NCBI GenBank assembly: GCA_951394405.1
Contig: OX596337.1
Coordinates: forward strand, 4,030,001-4,094,000
Length of the DNA stretch: 64,000 nucleotides
Source of the DNA: Coprinellus micaceus
Lineage: Eukaryota > Basidiomycota > Agaricomycetes > Agaricales > Psathyrellaceae
Direction: 5' to 3'
Positions 13,009-24,901 of the stretch are shown piece after piece. Positions within the stretch are counted from its first letter, which is position 1; each line of letters opens with the position of its first letter. A program made the position numbers and the translations under genes. The notes beneath the pieces were generated by a model that saw nothing but the letters and a program-made list of their open reading frames with translations, searched no databases and was not told the origin of the DNA.

Positions 13009-15045
13009 ATGGTTTCCAAGGACGTAGCCATTCCTTGCGGTATAGCGCTCGTCACCTATGTGTTCATAGGCTTGTGGGTGCGAAGACGCAGGCTTCCAAA
13101 GCCTCCAGGTCCCTCTTTCAAGGAGATAGATCCAAAGGCACTGGCATCCCTACCGTGGAAGGTCTTCCACCAGTGGTCGTTGAAGTATGGTGAGTATCGG
13201 TCGAACTTAAGCTGCTCCATGACAAGCTAACAAGTCGCCTAGGCCCCCTCATCTCCTGGACCATGTTCGGTAAAACCACTGTGGTTATCAACTCTGCGAA
13301 AGTGGTTCAGGATCTCCTCGAAACGAGGTCTTCCATATACTCTGACCGCCCGTTGAGCATCATGACTGGAGTGCTGGCCCAGAGGCAGAACATCGTCTTC
13401 AGCATTTCTTCGCAGCACCCGAGGTTCAAGATGTACAGGCGGCTGATGAACGGGGGTCTGAGTCCCAAAGTCGCCCTCGACTACCGGTCTATCCAGCTTG
13501 AGGAGCTGCACCGTTTCATGAGAGCTATTGAGCGGACACCGGAGAGATTCAAGCAAGAAGTAAAGAGGTGCGTGAGCAGCCCCGTCTGCGGGATTTCGAA
13601 TTAAAGGATACCCTCCCAGGAATGCGTGTGCTATCATCATGAAGGTCACCTATGGCTACGAGCTGGGAGGCTACGAGGATGAATTTGTCAAGGTTATCGA
13701 GGATGGGTTCGACCTCTTCGTGAAGCTCCAAGCTCCTGGCCGGTGGTGGGTGGAGTTCTTCCCTTGGTGTGAGTCGTCCACGACCTAGCCACATTAGGCG
13801 TTAGCTCACAAATGATGCAGTGAGATTCGTCCCAGCATGGTTCCCCGGTGCCAACTTCAAGAGGTTTGCCCTCCAGAGCGGTACTATCCTCCGCCGCGTC
13901 GACGAGAAGCCTTACAAGTGGGCCAGGGCACAGATAGTACGTTCCCGGATTCAAATTACCCGGATGAGGCGCTGATCGCTGTGATTGCACAGGATTCGGG
14001 AAAGCATATCGAGTCGTTCATCTCGAAGCAACTTGAAGAAGAGACGCCATACATCCCCGAAGAACTCAAAGAGGACGTCCTCAAATGGGTCTCTGCGGCC
14101 CTATACGCTGGCGGCGCTGATACGGTGCGTTAAACACGACTTTCCTTGGCGTTGCGGGTAGAGCTTGGCTCACGTACTCCTGTTGGTGGAATCAGACCGT
14201 GTCGGCATTCACGACGCTCTTCTACGTGATGCAGCTTCACCCGGAAGTCCAGAAGAAAGCGCAGGAGGAGATAGAGAGCGTTACCGGTGGCCATCGCCTT
14301 CCGACGTTTGACGATTATGATTCGCTGGTCTATGTCAGAGCGGTGATCAAGGAGATTCTTAGGTGGGGCACCGTGGCCCCGTTCGGTGCGTCGAAGATGT
14401 TCTGCTCTGTTCTCGTGGTTCGAGTCTAACCTTATCTCAAGGCCTGCCCCACTCTGTGATTAAAGATGATATCTATGAGGGGTATCTTATCCCGAAAGGC
14501 GCAAAAGTCATCTCAAACATTTGGTAAGTTTCTTAGTTCTCGGTGTCACCCTGAGAACCAACACGAGGGGCTGCGAATTCCATAGGGCCATCGTTCACGA
14601 CCCGGAACTCTACCCGGAGCCCTTCGAATTCGACCCTGAGCGCCACCTCGGCGAGAACCCCCAGCCCGACCCCTTCAAGTACGTTTGGGGCTTTGGCCGA
14701 AGAACCTGCCCCGGTAAGCATCGCTTCCGGTTCTCCATCAATAGCACGCGCTAACGGCGATCGTGATGACATGCCGTGTAATAGGCGCCCATCTCGCTCA
14801 GATGTCCCTGTTCATCAACATAAGCAACGTTCTAGCAGTCTTCGACATATCTAAGGATGTTGATGCAGATGGGAAGCAGGTTGAGCCTCCTCAGTTGTGG
14901 ACGACTAGCGTTACCTCGTACGTGATTTTTTTGCGTCTCGTCGTGAGAGGAGTAGTTTCTGATGTTCTTCCTGTGTAGGCATCTGGAAGGTTTCCCGTGC
15001 CAGATCAAGGTTCGATCTCCCGATCTATTGGCTACCATTCCGTAG
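13009..15045 (+). CDS. Cytochrome P450 monooxygenase
   Basis: Heme-thiolate monooxygenase anchored in the endoplasmic reticulum by an N-terminal hydrophobic segment (residues about 5-22). A proline-rich hinge, LPKPPGPS, follows. The I-helix oxygen-binding motif AGGADTT (about 14107-14200, split by an intron), the K-helix ExxR as EILR (14352) and the heme loop FGRRTCPG with its cysteine (about 14690-14714) are all present. About eight short introns join in phase, for example 13189 to 13243. The C-terminus ends at TAG 15045. It is a full-length protein of roughly 500 residues. It resembles fungal multi-substrate P450s annotated as O-methylsterigmatocystin oxidoreductase-like, but the substrate cannot be told. 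No biosynthetic core gene is nearby; the neighbours are two F-box genes. Confidence 0.93.
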
Positions 15046-15154
15046 AAGGACAGTTTTGTTAGCTTTCACTATCGTATGCATATGCCTTTGCAGCCCCCAA
15101 CGAAATTATTACCCTTCGACATGAGATTCCCGAGTAATTCGGCTTTGCAGTAGG

Positions 15155-16684
15155 CTAACCAATGTCTAACCAAAATGGATCATCAACACCCCCTCTTTCT
15201 TGCGATCCTGGTGGCCAAACACCCAGGCAGGCATCTATCGCCTCGGCTGCATGAAACACCGCAAGGTCCACATCGCGGTCTTCTCTCGCAAGAGATTCAA
15301 TGGCACCCATGATCTCTTTCGGTTCGAACCTTGTTTCCTCGGGGATGTACACCTTTCTGACGTTGGGATGGCGCTGGAGGAAGAATTTGAACTTGCGGGC
15401 CATGTCCACACCCCGGGGGATGTCCAGAACGACGGTGTCAGCTTTAAGCCAGAGAGGTGGTGTCGAGAGCCTCCTCAGCCGTTCGGCCCACGGAAGCCAC
15501 TCGCCCAGGCCGTCTGCTACGACGAGGGTAGAGGTCTTGGATGTGAGGCGGCAGAGTTGATTCGCGAATGACTTGTGGTAGAATTCAAAGTCAATGAGAA
15601 CGAGGGTATGGAGTCTGGGGAACGGTTTGAGGTGAGTGGCGTCCCAGTAGGTGGGATCCGAGGGGAGTGGGAGGTCCTTAAGGGTCAGTGATGTGAGGCG
15701 AGGGGATTCGAGGTTCGGGAGGATGAGGTCGACAAAGGCTGAGGACGCCAAAGAAGCGTATCGGAGGTGCTTTAGTGCGGACATATGGATCCGGGGTATT
15801 GGAGGTGAGGTCGGTACGAAGTGTTGCCCCACTAGGGACACCGTCATGAGCAGTGGCAGTTGTAAAATCTGAAGAAACGTGTTCCAGGATATCCAAGAGT
15901 TTTCGATCCCCTCTATCATGTCCAACCGTAGGTCGGTGATGGTAGTTAGAGATGGGAAGAAGATGGACCCGCTAAGGTCGTTGAGGCATAGGCAGGAAAG
16001 GTTCGGCGTCCCGCCATTCAAAACGATGGCCCCGGTGTGGTTTCGTGGGAAGGCATCGTCGGGCGGCTCAAAGTCGTATTGCCTGTAGGGTAGGAGTGTG
16101 AGGTGTTCAAGAAGCGGTGCTGCCTTGTCTGCTAGCTGGCTTGATAAAAAGATGATAGGACTGTCGATCTCGGTGAGAACTGTGAGGGACCGCCAACGGT
16201 GGATGTGTTCGATGGATTCTCGAAGGAGGTAAAACCCATCTGGAAGGTCGAGCAGCCCGACTGGCCTAAAGTCAAACCACAGGTCCAGGGGAAACGTCCC
16301 TGAACGTTCCAGACAAGCGACCAGACGATTGTATGCGTTATCGCTCGGGTGGCTCGTACGAAAGGAGTTCCAGAGGTCCCCAAACGACAGGATAGCTTGC
16401 CTCCACTGCGCGCATACAGCTGCGAATACTTGCTCTGGGTGCTTGTTGAGTTCCTCTGATGGGTCCGATTCGGCCTTGACAAGGTGCAGTATGTGGTGCA
16501 GGAGTTCGTTGGGAATCTTGCTGACCGGCCGTTCCTCGTTGTAGGTCCTCCCATACTCCAAGGTTACATGCGCGATCCGGCCTTCCAGAGCATGTAGATC
16601 GGCTATGAGTTTCTCCCTTTGAGCTAAAAGCCCGTTCTTCTCCTTCAGGAGCTTGGATAGGCGCTCCCCTGTGTCTGAGTTCAT
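15155..16684 (-). CDS. F-box domain protein with N-terminal coiled coil
   Basis: Single-exon gene of 509 codons. Residues about 1-45 form a heptad-rich coiled coil. The F-box follows as ISKIPNELLHHILHLV-like sequence (VSKIPNELLHHIL), then a divergent leucine-rich C-terminal region. This architecture (short coiled coil, F-box, LRR-like tail) is very common in Agaricomycetes and differs from the first F-box gene mainly in sequence, so the two are family members and not a recent duplication. The role as a ubiquitin-ligase receptor is inferred from the family. It converges on the P450 gene, with only about 110 bp between the stop codons. Confidence 0.85.
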   Translation of the reverse strand: MNSDTGERLSKLLKEKNGLLAQREKLIADLHALEGRIAHVTLEYGRTYNEERPVSKIPNELLHHILHLVKAESDPSEELNKHPEQVFAAVCAQWRQAILSFGDLWNSFRTSHPSDNAYNRLVACLERSGTFPLDLWFDFRPVGLLDLPDGFYLLRESIEHIHRWRSLTVLTEIDSPIIFLSSQLADKAAPLLEHLTLLPYRQYDFEPPDDAFPRNHTGAIVLNGGTPNLSCLCLNDLSGSIFFPSLTTITDLRLDMIEGIENSWISWNTFLQILQLPLLMTVSLVGQHFVPTSPPIPRIHMSALKHLRYASLASSAFVDLILPNLESPRLTSLTLKDLPLPSDPTYWDATHLKPFPRLHTLVLIDFEFYHKSFANQLCRLTSKTSTLVVADGLGEWLPWAERLRRLSTPPLWLKADTVVLDIPRGVDMARKFKFFLQRHPNVRKVYIPEETRFEPKEIMGAIESLAREDRDVDLAVFHAAEAIDACLGVWPPGSQERGGVDDPFWLDIG

Positions 16685-16996
16685 TGGAGATTCGTCTGTT
16701 CGATTGTCATCGAGTCAGTACAAGCGCTTCAACTAGGGTTACTCACAGGTTGTAGGTAGAGTTCAATCATAATCGGGAGAAAGGAGAAACCGGAGAGGGT
16801 GGTGGAAGAGATGGGGAGAGTTGCGTTTGATCGCCGTCAGTCGCGACGAGCTCATCATCAGGAACGTTGAGCACGTGGTGGCCAGATCGCTAAATCGAGG
16901 CTAAACGCCGGGCCAAGCTGCTCGGAACAACGCTTGACCTTAACCATGACCATCTCCCTATAATAACCCCCTCCGATAGCGCATATACCACCTGCA
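16685..16996. promoter_or_regulatory. Divergent intergenic region
   Basis: This 312-bp spacer between the divergent F-box gene and the coiled-coil gene holds no open frame I believe in. It presumably carries both promoters; no clear TATA box was seen. Confidence 0.4.
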
Positions 16997-19900
16997 ATGG
17001 AGTCCCGGGAATTCGTCATGAGCCCAGAAACACCCTCAAGCCCTCTGGCCAGGAGCTTGGACCTATCCTCAAGCACGTTCGACGAACTAAGAAATGCTCT
17101 TTCGGAGGTTAACTCCACAGCGACGGAGACTGACGCCGTGGTGAGATGCTGTTGCGGGAGAGAGGACTGCCAGAATACGGTCTCTTGGTTAGCGGTCAAG
17201 GCGAAGCTGGAGCATCGAATCTTCCTAACTGCAGGTACGTGCTGCCTTTCAAGTCGATGTGAAAGGCGTTCTGACTGGCATACCAGAGGTTGGACAAGCT
17301 CTTTTGAACAAGCAAGCAGAGCTCGAGGTAAGGGTGATGTGTACCCGTACTGCGCCACAATCGCTCAATAGCCACAGAAACCGGGATTCAGGCGCAAACG
17401 TTCGCAACGGTTCTGGAGGGAAGACTCGAACGAGGGCGACAGCGAGGAACTATCTCCTGAAGAGAAGCTTCATAGGGAGTGCGACCATCTCACGAAGGAG
17501 AAGGCAGACTTCGAAAAGGTGTGCAGATTTGAATTTCTTTTGTCTACATGCGCTGAAACGACGTGGTCGCAGCGTCTAAACGTGGCCCTGGTCAACAATG
17601 AAGTCACGGAAGTATCCAACAAGACGCTACTGCAAGAACTCCAAGAAGCCAGGGAAACGATTTCCCGCCTCACTGCAAACCACGCGCGATCCATGGGCTG
17701 GGACGCACGGCTGACCGCAGCGTTGAAAGAACGAGATGACATGCAGCAGGAGCGTGACAGTGAATCTCATCGTGCCCGGTTAGCCGAATCTAGGTTCGCT
17801 GCGTTGAAGGACAAGGCAAACAAGGTTCAGAATGAGGTCCGTCGACTGCAGGAAGCTCTAGAAGAGAAACGACAACACCGTCTCGAGTCATCCGAATCCA
17901 TTCTCAGTGAAGCGCGATCGCGGTTGCAGTCTGTGCGGAATTCCGTTGGTCACTTCCCCTTTGTCCTGTTACGCTGTGCTAACCTCATTCAGGTGGGAAC
18001 TGCCGCTAAGGCTGAGCAGGATGGACTTACCAGCGTCCTTGAAACGCTTGTAAACGACAATGAGGTGCTCAAGCGTGATAATGCAGAGTTGCAACGCCTC
18101 CTCACGGAGTCTCGGGAAGACCACCACGCAATGCAGGAAGAACTCGAAGAACAGCGGGCGAACATGTACCCTTTACCACGATCTGGGCGTGAGTCGGTCC
18201 TACCTCGTAACCTCGAACCTTCGTCTGATGTCTTGAGTAGCGCCTACACCTCTAACCAGGCATTTCCATTCCGGGAGTGTATCGTCTGTCAATTTGAGTG
18301 TATGTAGCCACCCTATTGGCTGTTGGTGTCTAACTAATTCTGCAACTGCGACTTAGCCCCATGCTGCGAGGCGTATCGGAACGGAAACACCATCCCGGCA
18401 TCCCAGCGCCGTGAGCTACCAAGATCCACCATCCCCAGAACTTTTGCTGACGAAGATATACAGGAACCTTTGACTCCGGATTCTACCCGACGCCCTTTGT
18501 CGCCTCTCGATTCCCTGGCTCCCGTTGACTCGCGCTGGGGTGCCTTCAATCAGCCATTATTGCACCGCAGGAGTGCCTCGTCTGCCCAGCTTGACTACGA
18601 CATTGACGAAGACGCCACCGACGAAGAGGGCCCAGATTCAGAGCGGCCAAGGGGCCACCGCCAGCTGCTCCTCCTCACGCGCTCGCGAGGTGTCCAAACG
18701 GATTCCTGCCAACAAGGCCCTGGACTGGTCTCACCTCTCCCATCCCACAGTTCCCATCTTTCACTATCCACGCCTCCAGACCCGCGTTCGGAATCCTCGT
18801 CTTTTTCAGAATCCCTCTCGTCGCATGTCACCATCCTTTTCGACCGAGCTGCGTCGCTCCTGCAACGGATGTCCCAGGCAGATGCGCTTACCCTCACCAA
18901 CCGTCTGAAGAGGCAGCACCTGAAAGGAGCCGACGTTAACCATCTTTCGCGGACCACCGTCACCAACATCGTCGCAGAAGCCATTGAGCTGCGGGCACAG
19001 TTCAGGTCTCTACTTGAAGACGAGAAGATTATAGTAACATGCACTCGGAAGGACTTGCGTATCCTATTCAAGCTCTTCAAGGATATGTTCATGGAGCTAG
19101 GCCAACTCAGGGTGACAGTAAACGACGTCATCTTGGACCCTTCCTGTGCGCACAGGATCAGCGAGCTGGCTCTCAATCCAACCAAGGCCGCAGAGGAGAA
19201 GGAGAATGGAGGGTCCAGCGGGCCAAGTTGGATGGCGCCTCTGTCAAGGCTCTTCTCGGTGGCCCAGCGTCGGGAACGTAGTCCAGTTGCACCCACCCGG
19301 TCCAATAGTGGCCTTGCGCCCACGCGAGCTCCGCGGTTGGCGCCTAAACTTGGGCCGGCGTTGGCCGCTTCGACCACAACCGTGAACGTCGAGTTCTCTG
19401 GCGCCGGGGTTGGGAGGGCCACTACCTCAGTAGCAGGACCACAAATCATCACCTCACCCCCTGCGAGCGACACCCAGTCAATAGCACCCACAGGCTCCGC
19501 TTCTGTTATGACCATTTTTGCGGGTGCACCGAAGCCCGTCGAGGATCCGTGGGTTGTCTTGCCGAGGGCTGCCCCAAGGCGCGCGCAATCGACCTACTTC
19601 CAGGAGACGGTGGCCGGGACAGCAACGCTGGGGAGGTCGAATTTCAAGAAAGTTGCTAGGCTCTCGAGGAACGTTGATGCTGTTTTGGACTCGGAGCAGC
19701 GACTTGAGTCGGTCCTTCCTGAGGAATCGGAAGAGGCCATTGACGAGGTCACACCACTGCAGGGACACCCGACGTTGCGGCGCCGTGGATTGTCGGATTC
19801 TTCTATCCACTCGACGTTTACCAGCCATGCGGAGGACGGTCTACCTGAATCTCCTTCATCTCCAAAGTGGGCAGGGCCTTCGTTTGGGGGTAAGGATGGG

Positions 19901-20539
19901 CCGAGTTCAGCGGGCTTACCCCAGTGGTATGACGGGAACTCCGTCTTCCAGGCGCTATCCAGGACAGTGCAGAATTTGCGGTTAGCGACGTCCGGATCGG
20001 CTTCGGGCGTCAAGGCACCGGAGATCGATTCTTCGCACAGCTCAGAAGCGGCTTCATCCTCCCTCGTAGACGCGTTGCAGAGGTCTCAGGTTGGAACTTC
20101 CACAGCCCAAACCTCCGCACAACCTTCAACCGCTCCTTCCATCCAGCATTCCCTATCTTCAGACCCTGATAGCCCTGTCGTCGAGGCACCCTCAAGATCG
20201 GGAACTCCGCAACCACTGGGCGAGGCTTCAGGTCAAAACACCCTGACTCCTCAAGGCACACCAAGATCGGCTAAGTGGCGTCCGAAGGTCATATCTCCCC
20301 GACGCAACCCTCGGGATCCTGGCATCGTAGGGAGCTTCCTCCCCAACCTCAACCTTGCATCGTGGATCCCCGCTGCGGGCGATGTAACAGACGATCCTGG
20401 TGATGCCTCAGATCCCTTCCGCGCGGCGAGTGGTGCGCTTAGCAGCGCTAGTCCCACTGCGGAGGGCGGGGCCTTCCCAGGTAGAAGAAGGGTGGTGCGG
20501 CCTAGAGGGGCGGGAGGTTCGAGGGATTTTTCGTACTGA
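16997..20539 (+). CDS. Large coiled-coil protein of unknown function
   Basis: Multi-exon gene. Exon 1 (16997-17234) encodes a short region with CCCGREDC, then joins in phase to AEVGQALLNKQAELE. A long, highly charged coiled coil follows (about 17415-18170; for example QELQEARETISRLTA, and LETLVNDNEVLKRD). The last large exon (about 18358-20539) contains a conserved-looking helical block (about 18830-19190: DALTLTNRLKRQHLKG, and FKLFKDMFMELGQLRV). It ends in a long serine/proline-rich disordered tail that finishes RDFSY at 20539. I do not recognise the family. The shape suggests a scaffold or cytoskeletal/spindle-associated protein, but that is only an impression. The gene body is secure; the function is unknown. 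Confidence 0.75.
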
Positions 20540-20984
20540 ACTAACGTTATTTTTCCCCTTGGATATATGGACGCTCATCTACAACACGGTCTACCCGAGC
20601 ACGCTGGTATTTATTCAACTGTCATTATCATTTAATCGCCGGAATCTGGATTTCCACAGGGCTCTTTCTCTCCTTACTCACATCTACCTTCCACTTCCAT
20701 CATCAACTAACTCTCCGGCTTCTCGGCACATTGGGACCACTAGTCTCTCTTATCTCCTGTAAAATATCATATATCTCGTTCAAGAAGAAGTGTACGTGCG
20801 TTCCCAAAGGTACAGAACCCCGTCCTTCGAGGAGAGGCTCAGACTACACTCAAGCCCCTATTACTGGCGTGACCATAACGTCACAGCACGTGAGAATCAC
20901 CGCGTCCGTCACGCGTCCGGCGTGACGCTCATCGGCAAACTCGATCTTAAACTTGAACCATTAGGCGCTCATTCTACCTCGGTC
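20540..20984. other. Intergenic region, 3' UTR and SPC19 promoter
   Basis: About 445 bp, AT-richer than the flanking genes, with no convincing coding exon. An in-frame extension upstream of the SPC19 start exists (from 20790) but has no conserved sequence. Confidence 0.4.
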
Positions 20985-21738
20985 ATGTCCAGGCTCTCCC
21001 GACTTCCTCTTAAAGGAAGAGAATCCGTCTTCGCGGGTGGACCTGAGCAGTACATCGGAGATACAAATGCTTCATGTCCGCCTAGCCTCGAGGAATGTGT
21101 TAGGGCTATGGAAGATTGCTGCGAAGAGGTGCGGGTAGCTGTAGGGATGCACCACCAGGGTTAGCGCTAATATTAAGCGACATCTATAGGCGTACGAAGC
21201 GCAACTTCTGCTGAGGAATGGTACCAAGGATCTCCCTAGGATGACCAAGGTGTTGGCGAATGAGAAGGTGCGTTTCATGCATGTCCTAGTTAACACTAAA
21301 GCTAGACTGACCCGCTGCGCAGGTGTTCTTGCTCGTGACAGAAAGCACCGTTAGGAAGTACCAGAGTGCATTGATAGATGAGATCGAGCCCAACGTTAGC
21401 GCGTTGATCTCGAGGGCTGAGCAAGGCCTAAGCGCACTGGAGAAGAAGGAAACCAGTCTGCAATCCAAGGTGCATCGAGTTCCAATTTATCCCCAAGACG
21501 CCTTTCGTTGAATGCGATGACAACAGATTGATAATGCTCAAAATCGCGCTCGGGCACCGACGGTGACGACCGCAGTCCAGAAGTCGGATGCTCGTCGACT
21601 CAACTTGATGGTCAAGCAACGTGAGAGATTGGAGGAACAAGTAAGAGCGATGGAGGAGGAGATCATGGAACTGGTGCGCCAGCAGACTGTTCTTGGTGTG
21701 ATTCACGGCTAATTGCTTATCAGGAACGAAAGGCGTAG
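20985..21738 (+). CDS. SPC19: DASH complex subunit Spc19
   Basis: Small kinetochore protein of the DASH/Dam1 ring, which couples chromosomes to spindle microtubules in fungi. Five exons can be joined in phase: MSRLSRLPLKGRESVF..., then AYEAQLLLRNGTKDLPRM, VFLLVTESTVRKYQS, IDNAQNRARAP and the tiny last exon ERKA-stop at 21724-21738. The product is about 160 residues. The pattern CPPSLEECVRAMEDCCEE, the central VFLLVTES...DEIEPNVSALISRAE and the C-terminal coiled coil match the Spc19 family layout. The start at 20985 is chosen because family similarity begins soon after it. The gene would be easy to miss because no exon exceeds about 170 bp. Confidence 0.85.
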
Positions 21739-22545
21739 GCACAAATAGTGGAAGATGCAGTTAAAGCTTCAGAGGATCCGTCAGTTCCCTCAACAAGCTG
21801 GCCGCAGATGGACACTCATACTACAGGGCGATGACAAGATCCCCGTATATGGGGATTGGGGGTCTCTAATTCTATGGCCATGGGGTTGGGCCCCAAGCAC
21901 GCCGCGAGAATGGAGATCTCACGGAGCAGTCCGGAGGCGAGGAAGGGCTTGCTGTATGTATGTTCAGAACCCCCTTCAAGCCTGCTCGTATGGAGGTGGT
22001 GTGAATAATGAACTGTCTGTACAACTCAGAGATTGGACTTTGTGGGTGGGGATGGTGCCATCATGATATGCGTCCCAGATGCAACAAGCCGGTGGTGAGT
22101 GGCGTTCCAAATCTGCAATGGTCGTTGAATTCAGCCGTAGGCCTTCTGGGAGATGGATTGAGGCGTACCTCTGTACGACACGATTGAACTCTGTTTCCAA
22201 GAGTTGTGCTGGTGTTTACTAAACGGATTGCGTCCCCTCTGTTGCTCGGCATTAGAGGTTTGCAAGACGAAACGGAGAAGTGTCCGACGTACAAGCCGGC
22301 GGGAGAGTGGTATATCATGTTGATAGCTTGGGAGACGCTGTGGTTGTTTTTCCCAGTCGTCGCCAAGCTTAGTGCGTTGAGGGACATTGCCGAGCACCTG
22401 GTACGGTATTGAGAATTGTGGTGGAAGCCCTCTCTTTCGACTTACATGTCCACCAAGAATGCTGAACATCCCCCGTGGATGTTTCCGCCACCATTCAACA
22501 TATCTATCCAGCCTCCGTCAGTCCGAGGCTCGACACCCAAACCCA
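21739..22545. other. Intergenic region without a supported gene
   Basis: About 800 bp. Medium-length open frames occur on both strands (for example 22061-22387 minus and 22206-22412 plus), but I see no domain and no consistent splicing. It could hold 3' ends or a decayed gene. Confidence 0.35.
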
Positions 22546-22827
22546 TTATTGAAGCACACCTTCTTCGACCACAGTCTCCACAATGACCCTTCCTTCCAAC
22601 TTGCTCTCCTCATCCACCTTCTTGTCGATCGAGATCTCAGTAACCTTCAGACGCTCATAGATCGCTCTCCCGAAGAAGTTCGTCGTCTTGTATTCCGGCG
22701 CGACTATTCCTTCCAGCCATTTGGTAGGGTTCCCGAGAGTCTGTTTGACGTGGAGAGGCGCGTTTCCTCGGATCTTGGATGCGTCGAACGGCACCTCGGG
22801 GCTGCTCGAGGTCGTTGTGGTCGACAT
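22546..22827 (-). CDS. Small conserved-looking protein, 93 residues
   Basis: Single-exon gene starting MSTTTTSSSPEVPFDAS and ending VVEEGVLQ. The middle (NAPLHVKQTLGNPTKWLEG, APEYKTTNFFGRAIYERL) has balanced amino-acid composition and third-position C/G bias, unlike random frames here. No signal peptide, membrane segment or known motif is visible. I do not recognise it. It is probably a soluble fungal protein of unknown role. Confidence 0.55.
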   Translation of the reverse strand: MSTTTTSSSPEVPFDASKIRGNAPLHVKQTLGNPTKWLEGIVAPEYKTTNFFGRAIYERLKVTEISIDKKVDEESKLEGRVIVETVVEEGVLQ

Positions 22828-23508
22828 GGTATTTGGTACCCGGGGCCTAGTGAACGAAGGTAGGGAAACCTGGGAGGCGGAGCGGATTCGTGGTTGTGGG
22901 ACGATGAGGACAAGCGTGATTGGTGCCCCCGGGGCCCTAGCGGACCCTTATATCTATGTGTGCAAGTCGGTCGGGAGGAAAGCAATGGTAATCATGCAGA
23001 GCGGTTGCACCGGCAGCTTCTGCCCCGGAACCGCTTGCCAAGAGGTGGGGAATGGTAACGCCATATGGATAATTTCCCCCTATCCGTGGTGTGCTCAGTA
23101 GTCCCCAACGTTCAACCGACGTTGCAGCGGCCCACTACCAAGCAGCCTACATTGCACTTATTCCAACAGGAAGCGATTCAGAGACAAAACTAGGTGGAGC
23201 TCAAAGCACGCCACGCGAGTGCAAAAATCCAGCAATGTTGAGGGTTTATTAGCGCTTCGCATCTACCAGGGAGGACGCTGAAGGGCGTATGGAACACGAT
23301 GAACAACATTTCGGTCGGTTGTCACTAGCACTACAAATACATATACAGTGGAGGTGGGTATCTGAACGTGTCGAGAACCCACTATTAGGTATGATCCTGA
23401 CGACTGAAGGGTATAAAAACTACACTACGCAGAAGATCGAAAATGGGCCAATGAGGCCACTAGCAATACATAAACGCGCTACAGAGACGACACTAAATCG
23501 TGTGTGGC
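22828..23508. other. Intergenic region
   Basis: About 680 bp between two minus-strand genes. I see nothing coding. It should hold the promoter of the 93-residue gene and the 3' end of the stomatin gene. Confidence 0.4.
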
Positions 23509-24901
23509 TCAGACGTCGGCCATGCTGTTCAAAACGGCCGCCCGTCCTGCAGTCGAAAGGCCAGATACGTCGCTGGCACCGCTCGGTCCAGCCACATTGC
23601 TTTCCCCTTGCAAAGAGTGGTTCGCCATCTGTCCAACCACGTCGCTCTGAAGTTGCATGGGGACGAAGATGACCTTGCTGTTCCCAGACTTGGCCATCTG
23701 TTGGAGGGCTTCCAGTTGACGGATCTGCATGGCAGCGGGGCTGGCAAGGATATCGGCTGCCTGCCTCATGAGACGAGCAGAGTCGACTTCAGCACGGGCG
23801 GCGATGACCTTGGACTCTCCAATCCTCTTCTGTTGTGCAGCGGACGAGAGGGAGGCGGAGACTTCGGCGCTGAAGATGATGTCCTTGATGAGGATGCCTT
23901 CGATGGCAACACCCCACTTGTCCGCGACATCGCCTACAATTTCGGCGATCTCGAAGGCAATGGCTTCACGCTCGGTGACGACGCTCTGGACAGCGCGAGC
24001 ACCAACAACGTGCCTAAGAGTAGTTTGCGCACGTTCAATCAACGCTTGTCGGAGATCGGTGATACCAAAGGCAGCGCGGTAGGGGTTGACGATCTGGAAG
24101 TAAATGACAGAGTCGATCTCGACGTTGACGTTGTCGCGAGTACTATTGTGTTGTTAGACACAAGCACCCAGAAAGAATGGAGAAGGAAACTAACATGACC
24201 ATCTGCCGACCAATGGGACTGATTTGGATCTTGACGTCGACGACGCGCAGGGACTCCGTGCAAACATTGACTTGGACGAGACCCGGGTCGACTGACTTGT
24301 AGAACTGTCCAAAGCGAGAGACGAGGCCGACAGATCCTAAAAGCAGAAGTAGGTTTAGTTGCGCGTTCAAAATCCGCGGTAATAAATACGCTTTCATAAG
24401 CGCCCAGATGGCAGCCCGGGCCGTCTAGAACGCTTCATCGAGCAAAGAAGGGTAAACTGGGAACACACCTTGTACCACCTCCCTGAAAGGGTTGGGGCAC
24501 GGGCAACATGGAACGGCTCCAAACAGACCGAGGACATTGCCCAACCCCTGCAACAACGTCCCGTAAATTCCGTGAGTAACCTCCTCCGTTCCCAAGTCTT
24601 GCGAGTATGAAGGCTGGATGCACTTTTCAGTTCAAGTTGAATTGCGATGCAGTATATATACTGACCTGCATGTCCTGCCTCCTCAATGGTTGAACGTGAA
24701 TGACGCTGTCCTTGACGGCAGGGCTGAATGGCTTGCGAAGGGTTGGCTCGTCTGTAACTGAGCAAGCGCGCTCAATCTTCTCGTCATGGGGTACCCGGAA
24801 GAGGCAGACATACCATTCCCTTCGCTGTGGTCAACAACGTTGCCCTGCTCCATGGCCTCGCGCGCCTTTCCGTTCAAGCTCGAGCTGGTGAAGTCTGCCA
24901 T
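23509..24901 (-). CDS. Stomatin/SPFH (band 7) family membrane protein
   Basis: Member of the stomatin family, which forms oligomeric membrane scaffolds and influences channels and lipid microdomains. The start at 24901 (MADFTSSSLNGK) begins a chain of exons that join in phase: ...HSEGN, VTDEPTLRKPFSPAV...RRQDMQ, PSYSQDLGTEEVTHGIYG, then GAVPCCPCPNPFREVVQ. The cysteine-rich pre-membrane segment is typical of fungal stomatins. The SPFH domain follows: GSVGLVSRFGQFYKSVDPGL, TRDNVNVEIDSVIYFQIV and the C-terminal AQTTLRHVVG...ILIKDIIFS. The protein has about 360 residues and is complete. An alternative upstream start at 24973 exists but is unlikely. Confidence 0.9.
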
